Below are positions 1 through 9,793 of a stretch of 64,000 bases of DNA, piece after piece. The stretch spans positions 372,001-436,000 of the forward strand of contig NZ_JAOTEM010000003.1 in NCBI RefSeq assembly GCF_025628985.1. The letters are read 5' to 3'. The position numbers were made by a program, and so were the translations under genes. Source of the DNA: Chryseobacterium edaphi. Lineage in GTDB: Bacteria > Bacteroidota > Bacteroidia > Flavobacteriales > Weeksellaceae. The notes beneath the pieces are model-generated. The model was given only the letters and a program-made list of their open reading frames with translations, had not been told where the DNA came from and searched no databases. Each line of letters begins with the position of its first letter. Positions within the stretch are counted from its first letter, which is position 1.

Positions 1-1726
1 CATTATTAGGATCCATATATCTCAGAAAATACCATGAACTTCCCGCCCAACCAGGCATTGTAGATAATTCTAATGGAAATACAGTTTGATCATCAATTAA
101 ATCTGTAGTGACAACCTTTTGGTTCACCTCATCCCAGGCAAACGTTTTTGAATTTCCTAACGGCGGATCTCCGTCTTCAGTTGGCAAATATTTTTCAACT
201 TCAGGAAGTTCCAACGGCAAAGCAGAAGTCGGCAATGTGTAAGGCATTCCGTCCTTATAATATATAGGAACCGGCTCACCCCAATAACGCTGTCTTGAGA
301 AAATCGCATCACGCTGTCTGTAATTCGTTGTTCCGTGACCGATTCCTTTGTTTTCGATTTCAGAAATTATTTTTGATTTGGCGTCATTATAATTTAAACC
401 GTTTAAGAAATCTGAATTTACACAAACAGAATCTTTAGAATCAAAAGATTTTTCCTGAATATCTTCTTCTGTTTCTACGACTTTTTTAATTTCTAAATTA
501 AATTTCTTTGCAAATCTGTGATCACGCTCATCATGTGCAGGAACAGCCATTACAGCTCCCGTTCCGTAACCCATCAATACGTAATCTGAAATATAGATCG
601 GCATTTTTTCTCCACTAAATGGATTGATTGCATAACTTCCCGTGAAAGCACCTGAAACGTTTTTCACGTCTGCCATTCTATCACGCTCAGTTTTCTTTGA
701 AGTTTCTTCAATATAAGAATCAACCTCAACTTTTTGTTCGGCTGTCGTAATATTTTCTACTAAAGGATTTTCAGGAGCCAAAACCATAAAAGTTGCTCCA
801 AAAATAGTATCAGGTCTTGTTGTGAAAACTTCGATTATTTCTTCATGATTTTCTACCTGAAATTTCACCTGCGCTCCCTGAGATTTTCCGATCCAGTATT
901 CTTGGGAATCTTTCAAAGGTTGTGGCCAGTCAAGAGTTTTTAATCCTTGTAATAGTCTTTCAGAGTAAGCAGAAATTCTCATGCTCCACTGCATCATTTT
1001 CTTTTGAAAAACAGGGAAACCTCCTCTTTCAGATTTTCCGTCTTTCACCTCATCATTTGCTAAAACTGTTCCTAAAGCTGGACACCAGTTTACAGTTGTT
1101 TCCGCTCTGTAAGACAAACGGTAATTTAATAAAATATCTTCTTTATCAATTTCAGAAGCATCTTTCCATTCTTCTGCAGTAAAATTTAATTCATCGTTTT
1201 GATTGGCATTTAAACCTTCTGTTCCTTTTTCTTCAAAATGTTTAATTAAAGTTTCGATAGATTCTGCCCTGTCTGTATCTTTATTATACCAAGAATGGAA
1301 TAATTCAATAAAAATCCATTGTGTCCATTTATAATAAGAAGCGTCAGAAGTTCTTACTTCTCTGCTCCAGTCAAATGAAAAACCAATTTTTCTTAATTGC
1401 TCTTCGTATCTCGTAATGTTTTGCTCAGTTGTAATTGCAGGATGTTGCCCGGTCTGAATTGCATATTGCTCAGCAGGAAGTCCGAAACTATCGTAACCAA
1501 CAGGATGAAGAACGTTGAAACCTTGATGTCTTTTATATCTTGCATAAATATCTGATGCAATATATCCGAGAGGATGACCTACGTGAAGTCCTGCTCCCGA
1601 AGGATACGGAAACATATCGAGAACATAAAATTTCGGTTTGTCTGTTTTATCGGAAGTTTTGTAAGTTTGATTGTCTTCCCAGTATTTCTGCCACTTTTTT
1701 TCTATCTGCTGATGATCGTAAAACAT
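1..1726 (-). CDS. leuS: Leucyl-tRNA synthetase (N-terminal part, cut by window edge)
   Basis: Charges tRNA-Leu with leucine in the cytoplasm. The reverse strand reads without a stop for about 575 codons from an ATG at 1726 and runs off the left edge. The start [16 protein letters not shown] and the class I signature HVGH within the motif [13 protein letters not shown] are typical of bacterial LeuRS. The editing (CP1) domain follows, with [18 protein letters not shown] and the [15 protein letters not shown] segment, and the visible part ends near [15 protein letters not shown]. The KMSKS loop and the anticodon-binding domain lie outside the window. A TAAATTTG box at 1758-1765 (reverse strand) sits upstream of the start. 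The identity is secure. Confidence 0.97.
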   Translation of the reverse strand, partial: MFYDHQQIEKKWQKYWEDNQTYKTSDKTDKPKFYVLDMFPYPSGAGLHVGHPLGYIASDIYARYKRHQGFNVLHPVGYDSFGLPAEQYAIQTGQHPAITTEQNITRYEEQLRKIGFSFDWSREVRTSDASYYKWTQWIFIELFHSWYNKDTDRAESIETLIKHFEEKGTEGLNANQNDELNFTAEEWKDASEIDKEDILLNYRLSYRAETTVNWCPALGTVLANDEVKDGKSERGGFPVFQKKMMQWSMRISAYSERLLQGLKTLDWPQPLKDSQEYWIGKSQGAQVKFQVENHEEIIEVFTTRPDTIFGATFMVLAPENPLVENITTAEQKVEVDSYIEETSKKTERDRMADVKNVSGAFTGSYAINPFSGEKMPIYISDYVLMGYGTGAVMAVPAHDERDHRFAKKFNLEIKKVVETEEDIQEKSFDSKDSVCVNSDFLNGLNYNDAKSKIISEIENKGIGHGTTNYRQRDAIFSRQRYWGEPVPIYYKDGMPYTLPTSALPLELPEVEKYLPTEDGDPPLGNSKTFAWDEVNQKVVTTDLIDDQTVFPLELSTMPGWAGSSWYFLRYMDPNN

Positions 1727-1757
1727 TCTGTTAGTTGTATATTATATTGATTTCACA

Positions 1758-1765
1758 AATTTAGT
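1758..1765 (-). promoter_or_regulatory. Putative -7 promoter box of leuS
   Basis: CAAATTTA on the plus strand reads TAAATTTG on the minus strand. This fits the Bacteroidota consensus TAnnTTTG and lies about 30 nt upstream of the leuS ATG. No clear -33 TTG was identified. Confidence 0.5.
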
Positions 1766-1776
1766 GTTTTTTATAA

Positions 1777-1808
1777 AAAAAATCTGGACTAAAATATCAG
1801 TCCAGAGG
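1777..1808 (-). terminator. Rho-independent terminator after the DUF1800-DUF1501 operon
   Basis: An 8-bp perfect stem (1785-1792 with 1801-1808, TCTGGACT/AGTCCAGA) with an 8-nt loop is followed on the minus strand by a run of eight T. It sits about 75 nt after the DUF1501 stop codon and before leuS. Confidence 0.8.
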
Positions 1809-1882
1809 TAAATTTAACTTTAAAATATTAATTTTAAGATCATATAAAAAATTAAATGCCTATTAATAATTTTAATTCTTAA

Positions 1883-3496
1883 TTATTTTGAAACAATTAC
1901 TTTCGCAGATGATATTTGTCCGTCGTGATTTATATTTAAAATGTAATTTCCGTCTGCAAGGTTTCCTATAAAAATATTTGTTTTCCCATTTAAAAATGAT
2001 TTAAATTCAGAATGAACTTTCCTTCCGGAAACATCGAATAAAATAATCTCAGCATTTTTATTAAAACCTGGGATTTCAATATTGATATAATCTTTTGCAG
2101 GATTAGGATAAATTTTAACATCCTGTACAGCTTTAGTCTCAGAAGTGCCCAAAGTGCTACAAACTGTAGATGCAACACTGGCTGTTTTCACTAAATTAAC
2201 CTTCGTTCCCGGAGCTACAAAAGTTTGAAGTTCGGCAGAAGCAATTAACCCGGAATCTGCACCAAGCCAGTCTTGCATTAAAGAAGCAAAAATCTGTCTG
2301 TAATCGTATCTTCTCTGGTTTTGATTGTAGTAGTAACTTGTAGCATTGGTAAACACAGGATGATCTCCCATAATACCACCAGATATATTACTTCCAACAA
2401 TAAAGAAAGGAGCCAAATCTCCATGATCTGTTCCTAAACTGGCATTTTCTCTTACTTGTCTTCCAAATTCACTGAAAGAGACCGTCAAGATTTTATTTCC
2501 GATTCCCAAAGCTTCGATATCTGTCTGGAAAGCCGCTATCGAATTGGAAATATCACCCAATAAATTAGCATGATTTCCCAACTGTGTACTTCCCGACTGA
2601 ATTTGATTGACATGCGTATCAAAACCTCCTAAATTTACCTGAAAAATTTTAGTTTTGCTTCCACCTTTGATCAATCTGGCAACCACTTTCAGCTGTTTTC
2701 CCAAACTTGAATTCGGGTAAGTGACTGTAGAATTGTTTCCTGCATTAAAAACCTGCATCACACGATTATAATAACTGTCCATACTTGTTGCAACACCTTT
2801 TATATAATCTAAAAGATCATTGTATTCGGAATTTACAGGGATCGTAAGCGTATTGAAAAGTGTTGTCTGAAAACCTGTCAGGTTGTATTCAATATTTCTT
2901 TCTACTGTATGTTCATAGAAAAGACACGGATTCAGATTTCCCAGCTGAATTGCGAGAGGATCCGGACTTTGAGTTGTTGGATTTCCTGCAAGTCCGGGAT
3001 AAAGCCCACCCAAATATCTTCCAAAAATACCATCCAGAAGATCCTGATTATTCGAACCGTCTTTCCCTGCAAACATCAGATTTTCGGATCTGAAATGCGA
3101 ATAATTAGGATTCGGATATCCCACTCCATTCATTAAGGTTAACTTTCCGGAATCATAAAGCGATTTAAAACCCGTCATCGAAGGATGTAGCCCCACTTGC
3201 TTAGCAGAAGCAACGGTATTATCCAAATTAATGTACGATCCGGTTCCCGTGTTTGCTATTTTTATATTAGGACGAAGATTCGCATAAGTATCATACTGAC
3301 TCACCGGAATTACAGTATTCAATCCATCGTTGGCTCCAGCCATTCGTAAAATGACCAAAACCCTATCGTTTACTGCATCACAACTTACATTGAAATCCAG
3401 AAACTGATTTAAAAATCTTGTTGGCATCCCATTGAGCAGAAAAGGCGTTCCCACTCCCGCCATAGAAGCCATCTGTAAAAATTTTCTTCTGTTCAT
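1883..3496 (-). CDS. DUF1501 family protein with Tat-like signal and T9SS type A sorting domain
   Basis: A 537-aa exported protein of the DUF1501 family, which is distantly related to alkaline phosphatase/sulfatase-like hydrolases; its activity is not established. The N-terminus MNRRKFLQMASMAGVG has an RR-x-F-L twin-arginine-like motif and a hydrophobic stretch. The family core shows RMAGANDGLNTV, GGFDTH near residue 290, and SFSEFGRQVRENASLGTDHG, with Asp/His residues likely to bind metal. The last ~75 residues (VKIYPNPAKDYINIE, then FDVSGRKV and a C-terminal VSK) form a T9SS type A sorting domain. The gene starts 2 nt after the DUF1800 stop, so the pair is probably co-transcribed. Family assignment is firm; function is unknown. 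Confidence 0.9.
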   Translation of the reverse strand: MNRRKFLQMASMAGVGTPFLLNGMPTRFLNQFLDFNVSCDAVNDRVLVILRMAGANDGLNTVIPVSQYDTYANLRPNIKIANTGTGSYINLDNTVASAKQVGLHPSMTGFKSLYDSGKLTLMNGVGYPNPNYSHFRSENLMFAGKDGSNNQDLLDGIFGRYLGGLYPGLAGNPTTQSPDPLAIQLGNLNPCLFYEHTVERNIEYNLTGFQTTLFNTLTIPVNSEYNDLLDYIKGVATSMDSYYNRVMQVFNAGNNSTVTYPNSSLGKQLKVVARLIKGGSKTKIFQVNLGGFDTHVNQIQSGSTQLGNHANLLGDISNSIAAFQTDIEALGIGNKILTVSFSEFGRQVRENASLGTDHGDLAPFFIVGSNISGGIMGDHPVFTNATSYYYNQNQRRYDYRQIFASLMQDWLGADSGLIASAELQTFVAPGTKVNLVKTASVASTVCSTLGTSETKAVQDVKIYPNPAKDYINIEIPGFNKNAEIILFDVSGRKVHSEFKSFLNGKTNIFIGNLADGNYILNINHDGQISSAKVIVSK

Positions 3497-3498
3497 GA

Positions 3499-5130
3499 TT
3501 ACATTACTTGAAATTCTGGAGATTTAATAAGCGCTTTAACCAATCGATCAATTGGAATTTTCACATTGGTTGCTGTACCTGTATTAACGAAATTATTCCA
3601 CTCATTAAGCCAGTTTGTAAGACTCAGTCCGTTTAAGAATACTGTTTTAAAATAATTCAACCTGTCAGTCGGAGGAATATCTACAAATAAGAGTTCACAA
3701 AAATTTGAAACTAAAATATCTGCATTACCAGGATTTTGAAAGTACCCGCTGTCTTTCACAAAAGCCGGAAGATTTAATTTAAATAAAAAACCATTTTGAG
3801 TATTTCCATTAATTAAAATATCAATAGAATTATTGTATCTGATTCTAAGCGACGATGTGGTGATCCAGTTTTTATCGTAATTCGGGCTGCTGGAATACGC
3901 GGCATAACCATTCACCGTTTGAGGTCTGAAAACTGGCATTCCCGTATTTTGAGAATAGCTTGCAAAAAGAGATAGATAACCGTGCAGCGCTTTTGGATTC
4001 GCTGAATATGTAGGCATTGAAAGATTTAACAATGAAAACATATGAAAATATAATTCTAAAGGATTTCTGACGAGTGCTCCAATGGTCTGATCTGCATAAA
4101 TTGAATCTTCTTCATCATAAAAATGTTTACTTGATAATAAAGTTTTTATGACCGGTAAAATCTGATAATTATTATTCTTTAATTGAGTTGCTAAAGGAAC
4201 AATAATATTATCCTCAATATCTGTCGTGATTGTTCTCCCAACAAAATATCTGTACATTCTTCTGCAATAGGCTTTAGCCGTTTCATTTTGATTGAAAATC
4301 ATATTGATGAAATTCTGAAACTCCGTCTGAATTGTATCTACAGTTGTCCCACCATTAATTGTCGTATTGAAAGCAGAACTGAAAGTTTTATTCGTCAAAT
4401 CATGTGTACTCACATTGATAAAACCTTGCGGAATCTTTGTAACAGGATCTACGGTATTGATTCTTGCAGTTTTATTGAGCTGAACAGAAGAAGTGAGCGT
4501 AAAACCCGTCAGAACTTTCGCCGCCATCTGCACGTCGGTTTCTGTATAATTTGTATAGTTTCCGGTTGCGATTTGCGGACCTTTAAGAATGGTAAACAGT
4601 TCTAAAAATTCTCGTGCATAGTTTTGATTCGGACTATTTTTTTGATTTACATTATTGTTCAGGTAAGTAAGCATTCTCGGGTTGAGAGTCATTCTGATCG
4701 CCAAATCTTTTAAGCTTCCATTAGCGTGAAACCTTAAAAGCTCTTTGTAATCAAAATTTGTAAAAAAACTTGCATCATTATCTGTAACAAAAAGCAGATG
4801 CAGCCAATAAACGATTTTATATTGTGCAGACGGGCTTTTCAAAGCCTGATACATCCACCAATAATTATCATACAATACAGAATTAGCGGTATTCAAAGTA
4901 TCGGTGATCGTTGGAACTGCAAATGTAGGAACAATGGTTTCAGCATTATCATTAAGCGGACTTGCAGGAGTCGGAGTATCAAAAACAAACAATTCTGTAA
5001 GTGCCTGATCCGGAGTTTTTAAAGCATATTCATTAATTCTTGTCTTCGTAATGTTATACGTTGTTCTACGCAGAAGATGATAGGCATTGAGAGTACCTAA
5101 AACTGTTGTTTTTGGTGTTAAACTAGACAT
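3499..5130 (-). CDS. DUF1800 family protein
   Basis: A 543-aa protein of the DUF1800 family, which very often neighbours DUF1501 genes; its function is not known. Family hallmarks are HLLRRTTYN near the N-terminus, the central NYAREFLELFT followed by YTETDVQMAAKVLTGFT, and a conserved C-terminal region ending SPEFQVM. No signal peptide is evident: the protein begins MSSLTPKTTVLGTLN. It lies just upstream of the DUF1501 gene on the same strand. If it is exported, it may travel with the Tat-like DUF1501 partner; this is inference. Confidence 0.88.
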   Translation of the reverse strand: MSSLTPKTTVLGTLNAYHLLRRTTYNITKTRINEYALKTPDQALTELFVFDTPTPASPLNDNAETIVPTFAVPTITDTLNTANSVLYDNYWWMYQALKSPSAQYKIVYWLHLLFVTDNDASFFTNFDYKELLRFHANGSLKDLAIRMTLNPRMLTYLNNNVNQKNSPNQNYAREFLELFTILKGPQIATGNYTNYTETDVQMAAKVLTGFTLTSSVQLNKTARINTVDPVTKIPQGFINVSTHDLTNKTFSSAFNTTINGGTTVDTIQTEFQNFINMIFNQNETAKAYCRRMYRYFVGRTITTDIEDNIIVPLATQLKNNNYQILPVIKTLLSSKHFYDEEDSIYADQTIGALVRNPLELYFHMFSLLNLSMPTYSANPKALHGYLSLFASYSQNTGMPVFRPQTVNGYAAYSSSPNYDKNWITTSSLRIRYNNSIDILINGNTQNGFLFKLNLPAFVKDSGYFQNPGNADILVSNFCELLFVDIPPTDRLNYFKTVFLNGLSLTNWLNEWNNFVNTGTATNVKIPIDRLVKALIKSPEFQVM

Positions 5131-5300
5131 ATGAATTATATTATTCTTTAGTAAAATTAATGAATAATCAACAACATATACCGATTTAATTTAATAAAAT
5201 ATCAATTAATTTAAAACAAAGCTTAAAACAACGAATTTCATTCAGTTTACAGAAAGTTAAAATTTCACCAAAATAAAAAATTAGTTCTCGTACATAAAAA

Positions 5301-5328
5301 TAAAAAAATCTCATCCGGAGATGAGATT
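5301..5328 (-). terminator. Rho-independent terminator of the small lipoprotein gene
   Basis: A perfect 9-bp stem AATCTCATC/GATGAGATT with a CGGA loop (5307-5328) is followed on the minus strand by seven T. It lies directly downstream of the lipoprotein gene that ends at 5355. The rest of 5131-5354 shows no gene. Confidence 0.88.
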
Positions 5329-5354
5329 AATATAATTGTAATAAAAAATAATTA

Positions 5355-5828
5355 CTATTGAGCTATTCTTTTAAAAGTACGCGTTGTCGTTTTATATACG
5401 GTAGGATCAGTATTATCCACAAACTTTATATTCATCGTTTCAGCATTAAGATCAACAACCTGACCTTTTTCAGAAACTACAGTTCCCTGATATTTTATTT
5501 CGAAATTTTTATCAGATTTTGTATAAACATAAGAAAAATTACGCTGATTAATTGTTGTACAAGCCAAAGGACTACCTACTTCATCTTTATCAGTTCTTTT
5601 ACCTGAAGAATTTTCACTAAAAACCCATGTAGATTGCTGTTGACAAGCAGTGTAAGTAATCTGATCAGAAAACCCGACACCGTCAAGGTCAACTTCAGTT
5701 CTTACTTCTGCTACAGGTTTCCAGGTTCCCACGATTGGAAACTCCTGCACAGTTTCTTCGTCATCGTTACAAGCGGTAGTAGCTACCATTAATGATAAAC
5801 CTGCAAACAATAATGCTAATTTCTTCAT
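5355..5828 (-). CDS. Lipocalin-like lipoprotein
   Basis: A 157-aa predicted lipoprotein of unknown role. The signal peptide MKKLALLFAGLSLMVATTAC ends at a lipobox-type cysteine (C20), followed by an acidic DDEE stretch typical of surface-exposed Bacteroidota lipoproteins. The mature part starts with an IVGTWKP motif, as in lipocalin-like domains, and contains three more cysteines (ACQQQ, PLACT) that could pair. It appears to be monocistronic, with its own terminator downstream. The lipocalin-like assignment rests on the GTW motif and the size and is moderately certain. Confidence 0.8.
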   Translation of the reverse strand: MKKLALLFAGLSLMVATTACNDDEETVQEFPIVGTWKPVAEVRTEVDLDGVGFSDQITYTACQQQSTWVFSENSSGKRTDKDEVGSPLACTTINQRNFSYVYTKSDKNFEIKYQGTVVSEKGQVVDLNAETMNIKFVDNTDPTVYKTTTRTFKRIAQ

Positions 5829-5953
5829 AGATCAAATTTTTCAAGGCATAAAATTATGATTTTTTATTAAAACTCCATCATTTTTTTTGAATTTTGGAAT
5901 CATAATTTACATTTTCTTAAAAATAGCGCTTTTAAAGACTATTTCCAAAGCCT

Positions 5954-5961
5954 TATATTTG
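5954..5961 (+). promoter_or_regulatory. Putative -7 promoter box of the GT2 gene
   Basis: TATATTTG matches TAnnTTTG and ends 13 nt before the ATG at 5975. This predicts a leader of only about 8-10 nt. Confidence 0.55.
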
Positions 5962-5974
5962 CAAAAAATACTGA

Positions 5975-6727
5975 ATGCCTGAAGTTTCCATCATCACGCC
6001 CTGTTATAATTCTTCAAAATTTTTGGAAGAGACAATCCGATCTGTGCAAAATCAGACTTTCACAGATTGGGAATGGCTGATTACGGATGACAGATCAACT
6101 GACAATTCCGTGGAAATTATTCAGAAAATCAATGATCCAAGAATAAAACTGACGATCGCAGAAAAAAATGGAGGAGCAGGACACGCAAGAAATATTTCAT
6201 TAAAAAACGCAACCGGAAGATTTATCACTTTTCTGGATGCCGACGATTTTTGGGAACGGGAATTTCTTGATGAAATGGTTGCTTTTATGAAAAAAGAAAA
6301 TGCTGAAATCGCCTACTCCACTTATGCGAGATGTGATGAGAATTTAGAACCGAAAATTGGAGATTTCAAGGCTGATAAAGTAGTAACTTTTAATAATTTA
6401 TTAAAAACCTGCCGTCTTTCTCTACTTTCATCCATTTATGATTCTAAAAGAGTTGGTATAGAATTTTTTCCGGAAGGAAGTAAACGCGAAGATCATGTCA
6501 TGTGGCTGAATTTACTTAAAAAAATTCCTGAAGGAAAACCGCTTCCAAAAACGATGGCAAAATATAGAATGCATCCCACAAGTGTTTCGAGAAAAAAACA
6601 AAATATCATAAAGGATCAATATTTGGTATATAAAGATTTTATGAAATTTTCTACAGTAAAATCTTTGTGTTATACCGCCAATTGGGCATTTAACGGATTT
6701 TTGAAATACTCAAAAATATTTAATTAA
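5975..6727 (+). CDS. Glycosyltransferase family 2
   Basis: A 250-aa GT-A fold glycosyltransferase, probably acting on a surface glycan at the cytoplasmic face of the membrane. The N-terminus VSIITPCYNSSKFLEETI and the segment ITDDRSTDNS bind the nucleotide sugar, and the metal-binding motif is DADD at residues 88-91. The C-terminus has no membrane anchor. The donor and acceptor cannot be predicted. The stop codon overlaps the next gene's start by one base (TAATG), so the two are translationally coupled. Confidence 0.9.
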   Translation: MPEVSIITPCYNSSKFLEETIRSVQNQTFTDWEWLITDDRSTDNSVEIIQKINDPRIKLTIAEKNGGAGHARNISLKNATGRFITFLDADDFWEREFLDEMVAFMKKENAEIAYSTYARCDENLEPKIGDFKADKVVTFNNLLKTCRLSLLSSIYDSKRVGIEFFPEGSKREDHVMWLNLLKKIPEGKPLPKTMAKYRMHPTSVSRKKQNIIKDQYLVYKDFMKFSTVKSLCYTANWAFNGFLKYSKIFN

Positions 6728-7353
6728 TGGAATACTCAAAAGAATTTAAAGCTGCCCTGAGCAATTTTTCGGCTATTGAAAAAGACCGATTGATTTTCCG
6801 TTTGTTGAAAAAGGATAAACTTTTATCTAAAAAACTTTATTTTGAACTGATTGATACTGAAACGACAGATCAGAAAAGAACTCAAATAGAAGAACAGATT
6901 GAGGAAAGAGTTCTATTAGCTTCAAAATACATTGGAAATCCTAAATATTTTTTAGTTTTAATCAGAAAAATAAGTGCCGAAATTACCGAGCATGTAAAAA
7001 TAACGACCGACAAATTTGGTGATATTTATCTTCAACTTTTTTTAGTTAATCAAATTTTAGAAAGTAACGATAAACTCAATCATCAGAGGTTTGACAATAT
7101 TTATAAGCTTTATATTTATTTGATTAACAAACTTTTAAAAGCGATTATTTCAATCAAAAAACTTGATGAAGATTACTGGATGGAACTTAACGAAATATTA
7201 GAAAGTATAGAATCAAAAATTCATGAAAACAGATACTTGGAAAAACTCTGCATCAATAATAGCTTTGATTTTAATTGGTTGACGATCGATAAAATTCCCG
7301 ACCATTTAGATTTAATTGTAAAAGATATTAAAAGTCAGGGATTTCTAAAGTGA
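6727..7353 (+). CDS. Conserved hypothetical protein coupled to the glycosyltransferase
   Basis: A 208-aa soluble, charged, mostly helical protein that I do not recognise. It has no signal peptide or membrane segment. It is rich in Lys, Glu, Leu and Ile, with a possible coiled coil around residues 45-70 (TDQKRTQIEEQIEERV). Its ATG overlaps the upstream GT2 stop. Its last codons overlap the 3' end of the convergent waaA gene by 9 bp, so these genes are tightly packed. A role with the glycosyltransferase is suggested only by the coupling. Confidence 0.8.
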   Translation: MEYSKEFKAALSNFSAIEKDRLIFRLLKKDKLLSKKLYFELIDTETTDQKRTQIEEQIEERVLLASKYIGNPKYFLVLIRKISAEITEHVKITTDKFGDIYLQLFLVNQILESNDKLNHQRFDNIYKLYIYLINKLLKAIISIKKLDEDYWMELNEILESIESKIHENRYLEKLCINNSFDFNWLTIDKIPDHLDLIVKDIKSQGFLK

Positions 7354-8583
7354 TAGAATTTTCCGCAAAATAAGTTCTGAAGAATTGGGTTGTTGAGCCA
7401 CAAATTTTCCGGCCTTTTCTGACATACTTTTGAGCTCTTCATCATTATTTAAAAGGAACAGAGCAAATTCTGCGGCTTCATTTTCATGTTCAAAAGATCT
7501 TCCGCCATCAGATTTGATTAAATCATCTGCTTCGGGATTTTTCTCATAATGATTACCAAAAATCACAGGAACACCAAAAGTCGCTGCCTCAAGAATATTA
7601 TGCAGTCCGGAATCGTGAAATCCACCACCAACAACAGCAATATCTGCATAAGAATATAATTTTGAAAGCAAACCGATACTGTCGATTATTAAAGTTGGAG
7701 AGTTGGAGAGATTTAGGGTTTCAGAGTTTTTTAATTCGCTGTAAAGAATGGCATTTGGAAAGATTTTTTTTAAATGTTCAACCCTTTTTAGATCGTGTGG
7801 CGCAATGATTAATTTCACATCCTGATCTTTTTCAAAAATCAATTTTGCTAATTTCTCTTCGGCTTGCCAGGAACTTCCAAAAACAACAGCTTTTTCATTG
7901 CTAACAAATTCTTTGATGAACTCAACATGATTATCACGGGATTTTAAATGTTTTACCCTGTCAAATCTTGTATCACCAGTAACCGAAGCGTTTGTTAAGC
8001 CAATACTTTTAGCCAAAAGATAAGAATGTTGTGTCTGATGAAAAAACCAGTCAACATCTTTTTGTAACTGCTTTACAAACCATCTTCCATATGAAGTGAA
8101 GAATGATTGACTTTCATAAAATAACGCTGAAATTACGAATGTTTTTACGTTATCCTTTCTCAGTTCAGCAAGAAGATTATACCAATAATCATATTTCACC
8201 GTAAAAAATAGTTCAACATCTAAATGTGAAATAAATTCACTTACATTTCTCTTCGTATCAAAAGGTAAATAACAGATCACATCTGCAATATTTTTCTTTT
8301 TAACGACATTCTCATAACCCGAAGGCGAAAAGAATGTCACCAAAATTTTATGATCCGGAAATTCATCTTTAAGCTTTTCTAAAACAGGTAGACCTTGTTC
8401 GTACTCTCCCAAACTTGCCGCATGCATCCAGATAACTTTATCCGAAGCTGAAAAAGCAGATTTTATGCGATCTACAGACTTCTTTCTTCCATCAACACCT
8501 TTTTTAGTTTTATCATTAAACAACGAAAAAACCTTCATTCCGAAGATGAGAAGATGAATGAATATATTGTATAGAAAATTCAA
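7345..8583 (-). CDS. waaA: 3-deoxy-D-manno-octulosonic acid (Kdo) transferase
   Basis: A 412-aa enzyme that transfers Kdo from CMP-Kdo to the lipid A precursor at the inner membrane. Family signatures are the N-terminal hydrophobic anchor, HAASLGEYEQGLP with the catalytic Glu, LVTFFSPSGYE, GDTRFDRV, and the C-terminal GGGFHDSGLHNILEAA nucleotide-binding region. The length is normal. The start codon is TTG at 8583, because the first in-frame ATG would remove the N-terminal hydrophobic segment of 15 residues that WaaA proteins normally have. It is the last gene of a minus-strand run with the DUF1648 and NlpC/P60 genes (2-nt gaps). Confidence 0.93.
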   Translation of the reverse strand: MNFLYNIFIHLLIFGMKVFSLFNDKTKKGVDGRKKSVDRIKSAFSASDKVIWMHAASLGEYEQGLPVLEKLKDEFPDHKILVTFFSPSGYENVVKKKNIADVICYLPFDTKRNVSEFISHLDVELFFTVKYDYWYNLLAELRKDNVKTFVISALFYESQSFFTSYGRWFVKQLQKDVDWFFHQTQHSYLLAKSIGLTNASVTGDTRFDRVKHLKSRDNHVEFIKEFVSNEKAVVFGSSWQAEEKLAKLIFEKDQDVKLIIAPHDLKRVEHLKKIFPNAILYSELKNSETLNLSNSPTLIIDSIGLLSKLYSYADIAVVGGGFHDSGLHNILEAATFGVPVIFGNHYEKNPEADDLIKSDGGRSFEHENEAAEFALFLLNNDEELKSMSEKAGKFVAQQPNSSELILRKILSL

Positions 8584-8585
8584 AT

Positions 8586-9056
8586 TTAGATTTTAGATGT
8601 TTCAGCTTTGCTTTCTTTAATCATTCTGAAAATATGTATTCCCATTACAATAAATATGAGAGCTAATAAAATGAAAACTGCATTGCTCATTTCCTGTAGT
8701 TTGCCTTGTGCAATAAGAATATTTTCCACAACTGTATCTGCCAATAAAAGCAGTAAAGGAAGCAAAATGCTGTATGCGAAAAGCTTTAAACTTTCTTTAT
8801 TCCGGTAAGAACTGGGAACATTCAGCATTGGTGAATCAGGATTTCTTGGAATACCAACAAGTAGTAAAAAGAAAAATGTCGCAATACCCGGTAATAACCA
8901 GATTACGCGTTTTTCGCTTTCTCCGTCTATAGCTCCATTAACTGCAAAGTGAGAAGGAACCGTTTCCGGTAAACCTGCATAATTCACTCCTATGAAAACC
9001 CAAATAAAAAAAAGCAGAATTATATTTATCGCTAAAAGTAAACTTGAAGTCCTCAT
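8586..9056 (-). CDS. DUF1648 domain membrane protein
   Basis: A 156-aa integral membrane protein with about four hydrophobic helices. The motif LPETVPSHFAVNGAIDGESE after the first helix is the DUF1648 signature, also found in SdpI-like immunity/signalling proteins. No catalytic residues are apparent. It lies between the NlpC/P60 gene (1-nt gap) and waaA (2-nt gap), so it is likely part of one transcript. Its function is unknown. Confidence 0.85.
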   Translation of the reverse strand: MRTSSLLLAINIILLFFIWVFIGVNYAGLPETVPSHFAVNGAIDGESEKRVIWLLPGIATFFFLLLVGIPRNPDSPMLNVPSSYRNKESLKLFAYSILLPLLLLLADTVVENILIAQGKLQEMSNAVFILLALIFIVMGIHIFRMIKESKAETSKI

Positions 9057-9057
9057 A

Positions 9058-9774
9058 TTAAATTACATTTTTAATCACTCTTAATTTGTGCGTATGTTTA
9101 TTCAATTCTTTGTTGAAAATCCCTGTAGAATCCAAGGTATCAATTCTTACTTTTCCTGATGCATGAATGATCTTTTGGTTCTCAAGCATGATTCCGACAT
9201 GAATAATTTTCCCTTCAGAATTTTCGAAAAAAGCAAGATCTCCCGGCTGGCTTTCTTCTACGAAACTCAAAACCTCACCTACTTCAGCCTGTTGATATGT
9301 ATCTCTCGGAAGTTTAATGTTATGAATTTTAAAAACCAACTGTACAAAACCTGAACAGTCAACTGCAAAAAAACTTTTTCCACCCCACAAATAAGGAACA
9401 TTACGAAATTCTTTGGCGGTTAAAGCAATACTTTCTCGCACATCATGACTTCTTCGGGAAGCAACGGCAGGATATTCTACTTCAGAACCCATAGAAAGCA
9501 AAGTACGACCATCATTAGTCATTATTGAAGCAAAATCCTCTGTAATCAAAGTTACTTTTCTATTTGTCAAATGTTCATCCGTGACGTGCTTGATTTGTTT
9601 GGTATCCATCCAGCCTTCATAGCCGTCGTAATGCATTTTTATTTTGGTCCAGTTTTTATTCACTTCCAAAATATCTGCACTTTCGCCAAACAATATTTCT
9701 GTAACGATTTCTGCTTTGTCAGAATTTTCTGCACGCACCGGTGCTACTGTCACAACACAAATTCCTTTATCCAT
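9058..9774 (-). CDS. SH3-domain NlpC/P60 (C40) peptidase
   Basis: A 238-aa cysteine peptidase that probably cleaves peptidoglycan stem peptides. Residues ~5-65 and ~70-105 look like two bacterial SH3 domains (WTKIKMHYDGYEGWMDTK). The NlpC/P60 domain follows with WGGKSFFAVDCSGFVQL (catalytic C140), HVGI (H192) and IHAS (H204, third position). No classical signal peptide is visible, so the protein may act in the cytoplasm on recycled fragments or leave by another route. It forms a tight minus-strand run with the DUF1648 gene and waaA. Confidence 0.92.
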   Translation of the reverse strand: MDKGICVVTVAPVRAENSDKAEIVTEILFGESADILEVNKNWTKIKMHYDGYEGWMDTKQIKHVTDEHLTNRKVTLITEDFASIMTNDGRTLLSMGSEVEYPAVASRRSHDVRESIALTAKEFRNVPYLWGGKSFFAVDCSGFVQLVFKIHNIKLPRDTYQQAEVGEVLSFVEESQPGDLAFFENSEGKIIHVGIMLENQKIIHASGKVRIDTLDSTGIFNKELNKHTHKLRVIKNVI

Positions 9775-9793
9775 TAGTTTTAAATTTTAGGTT

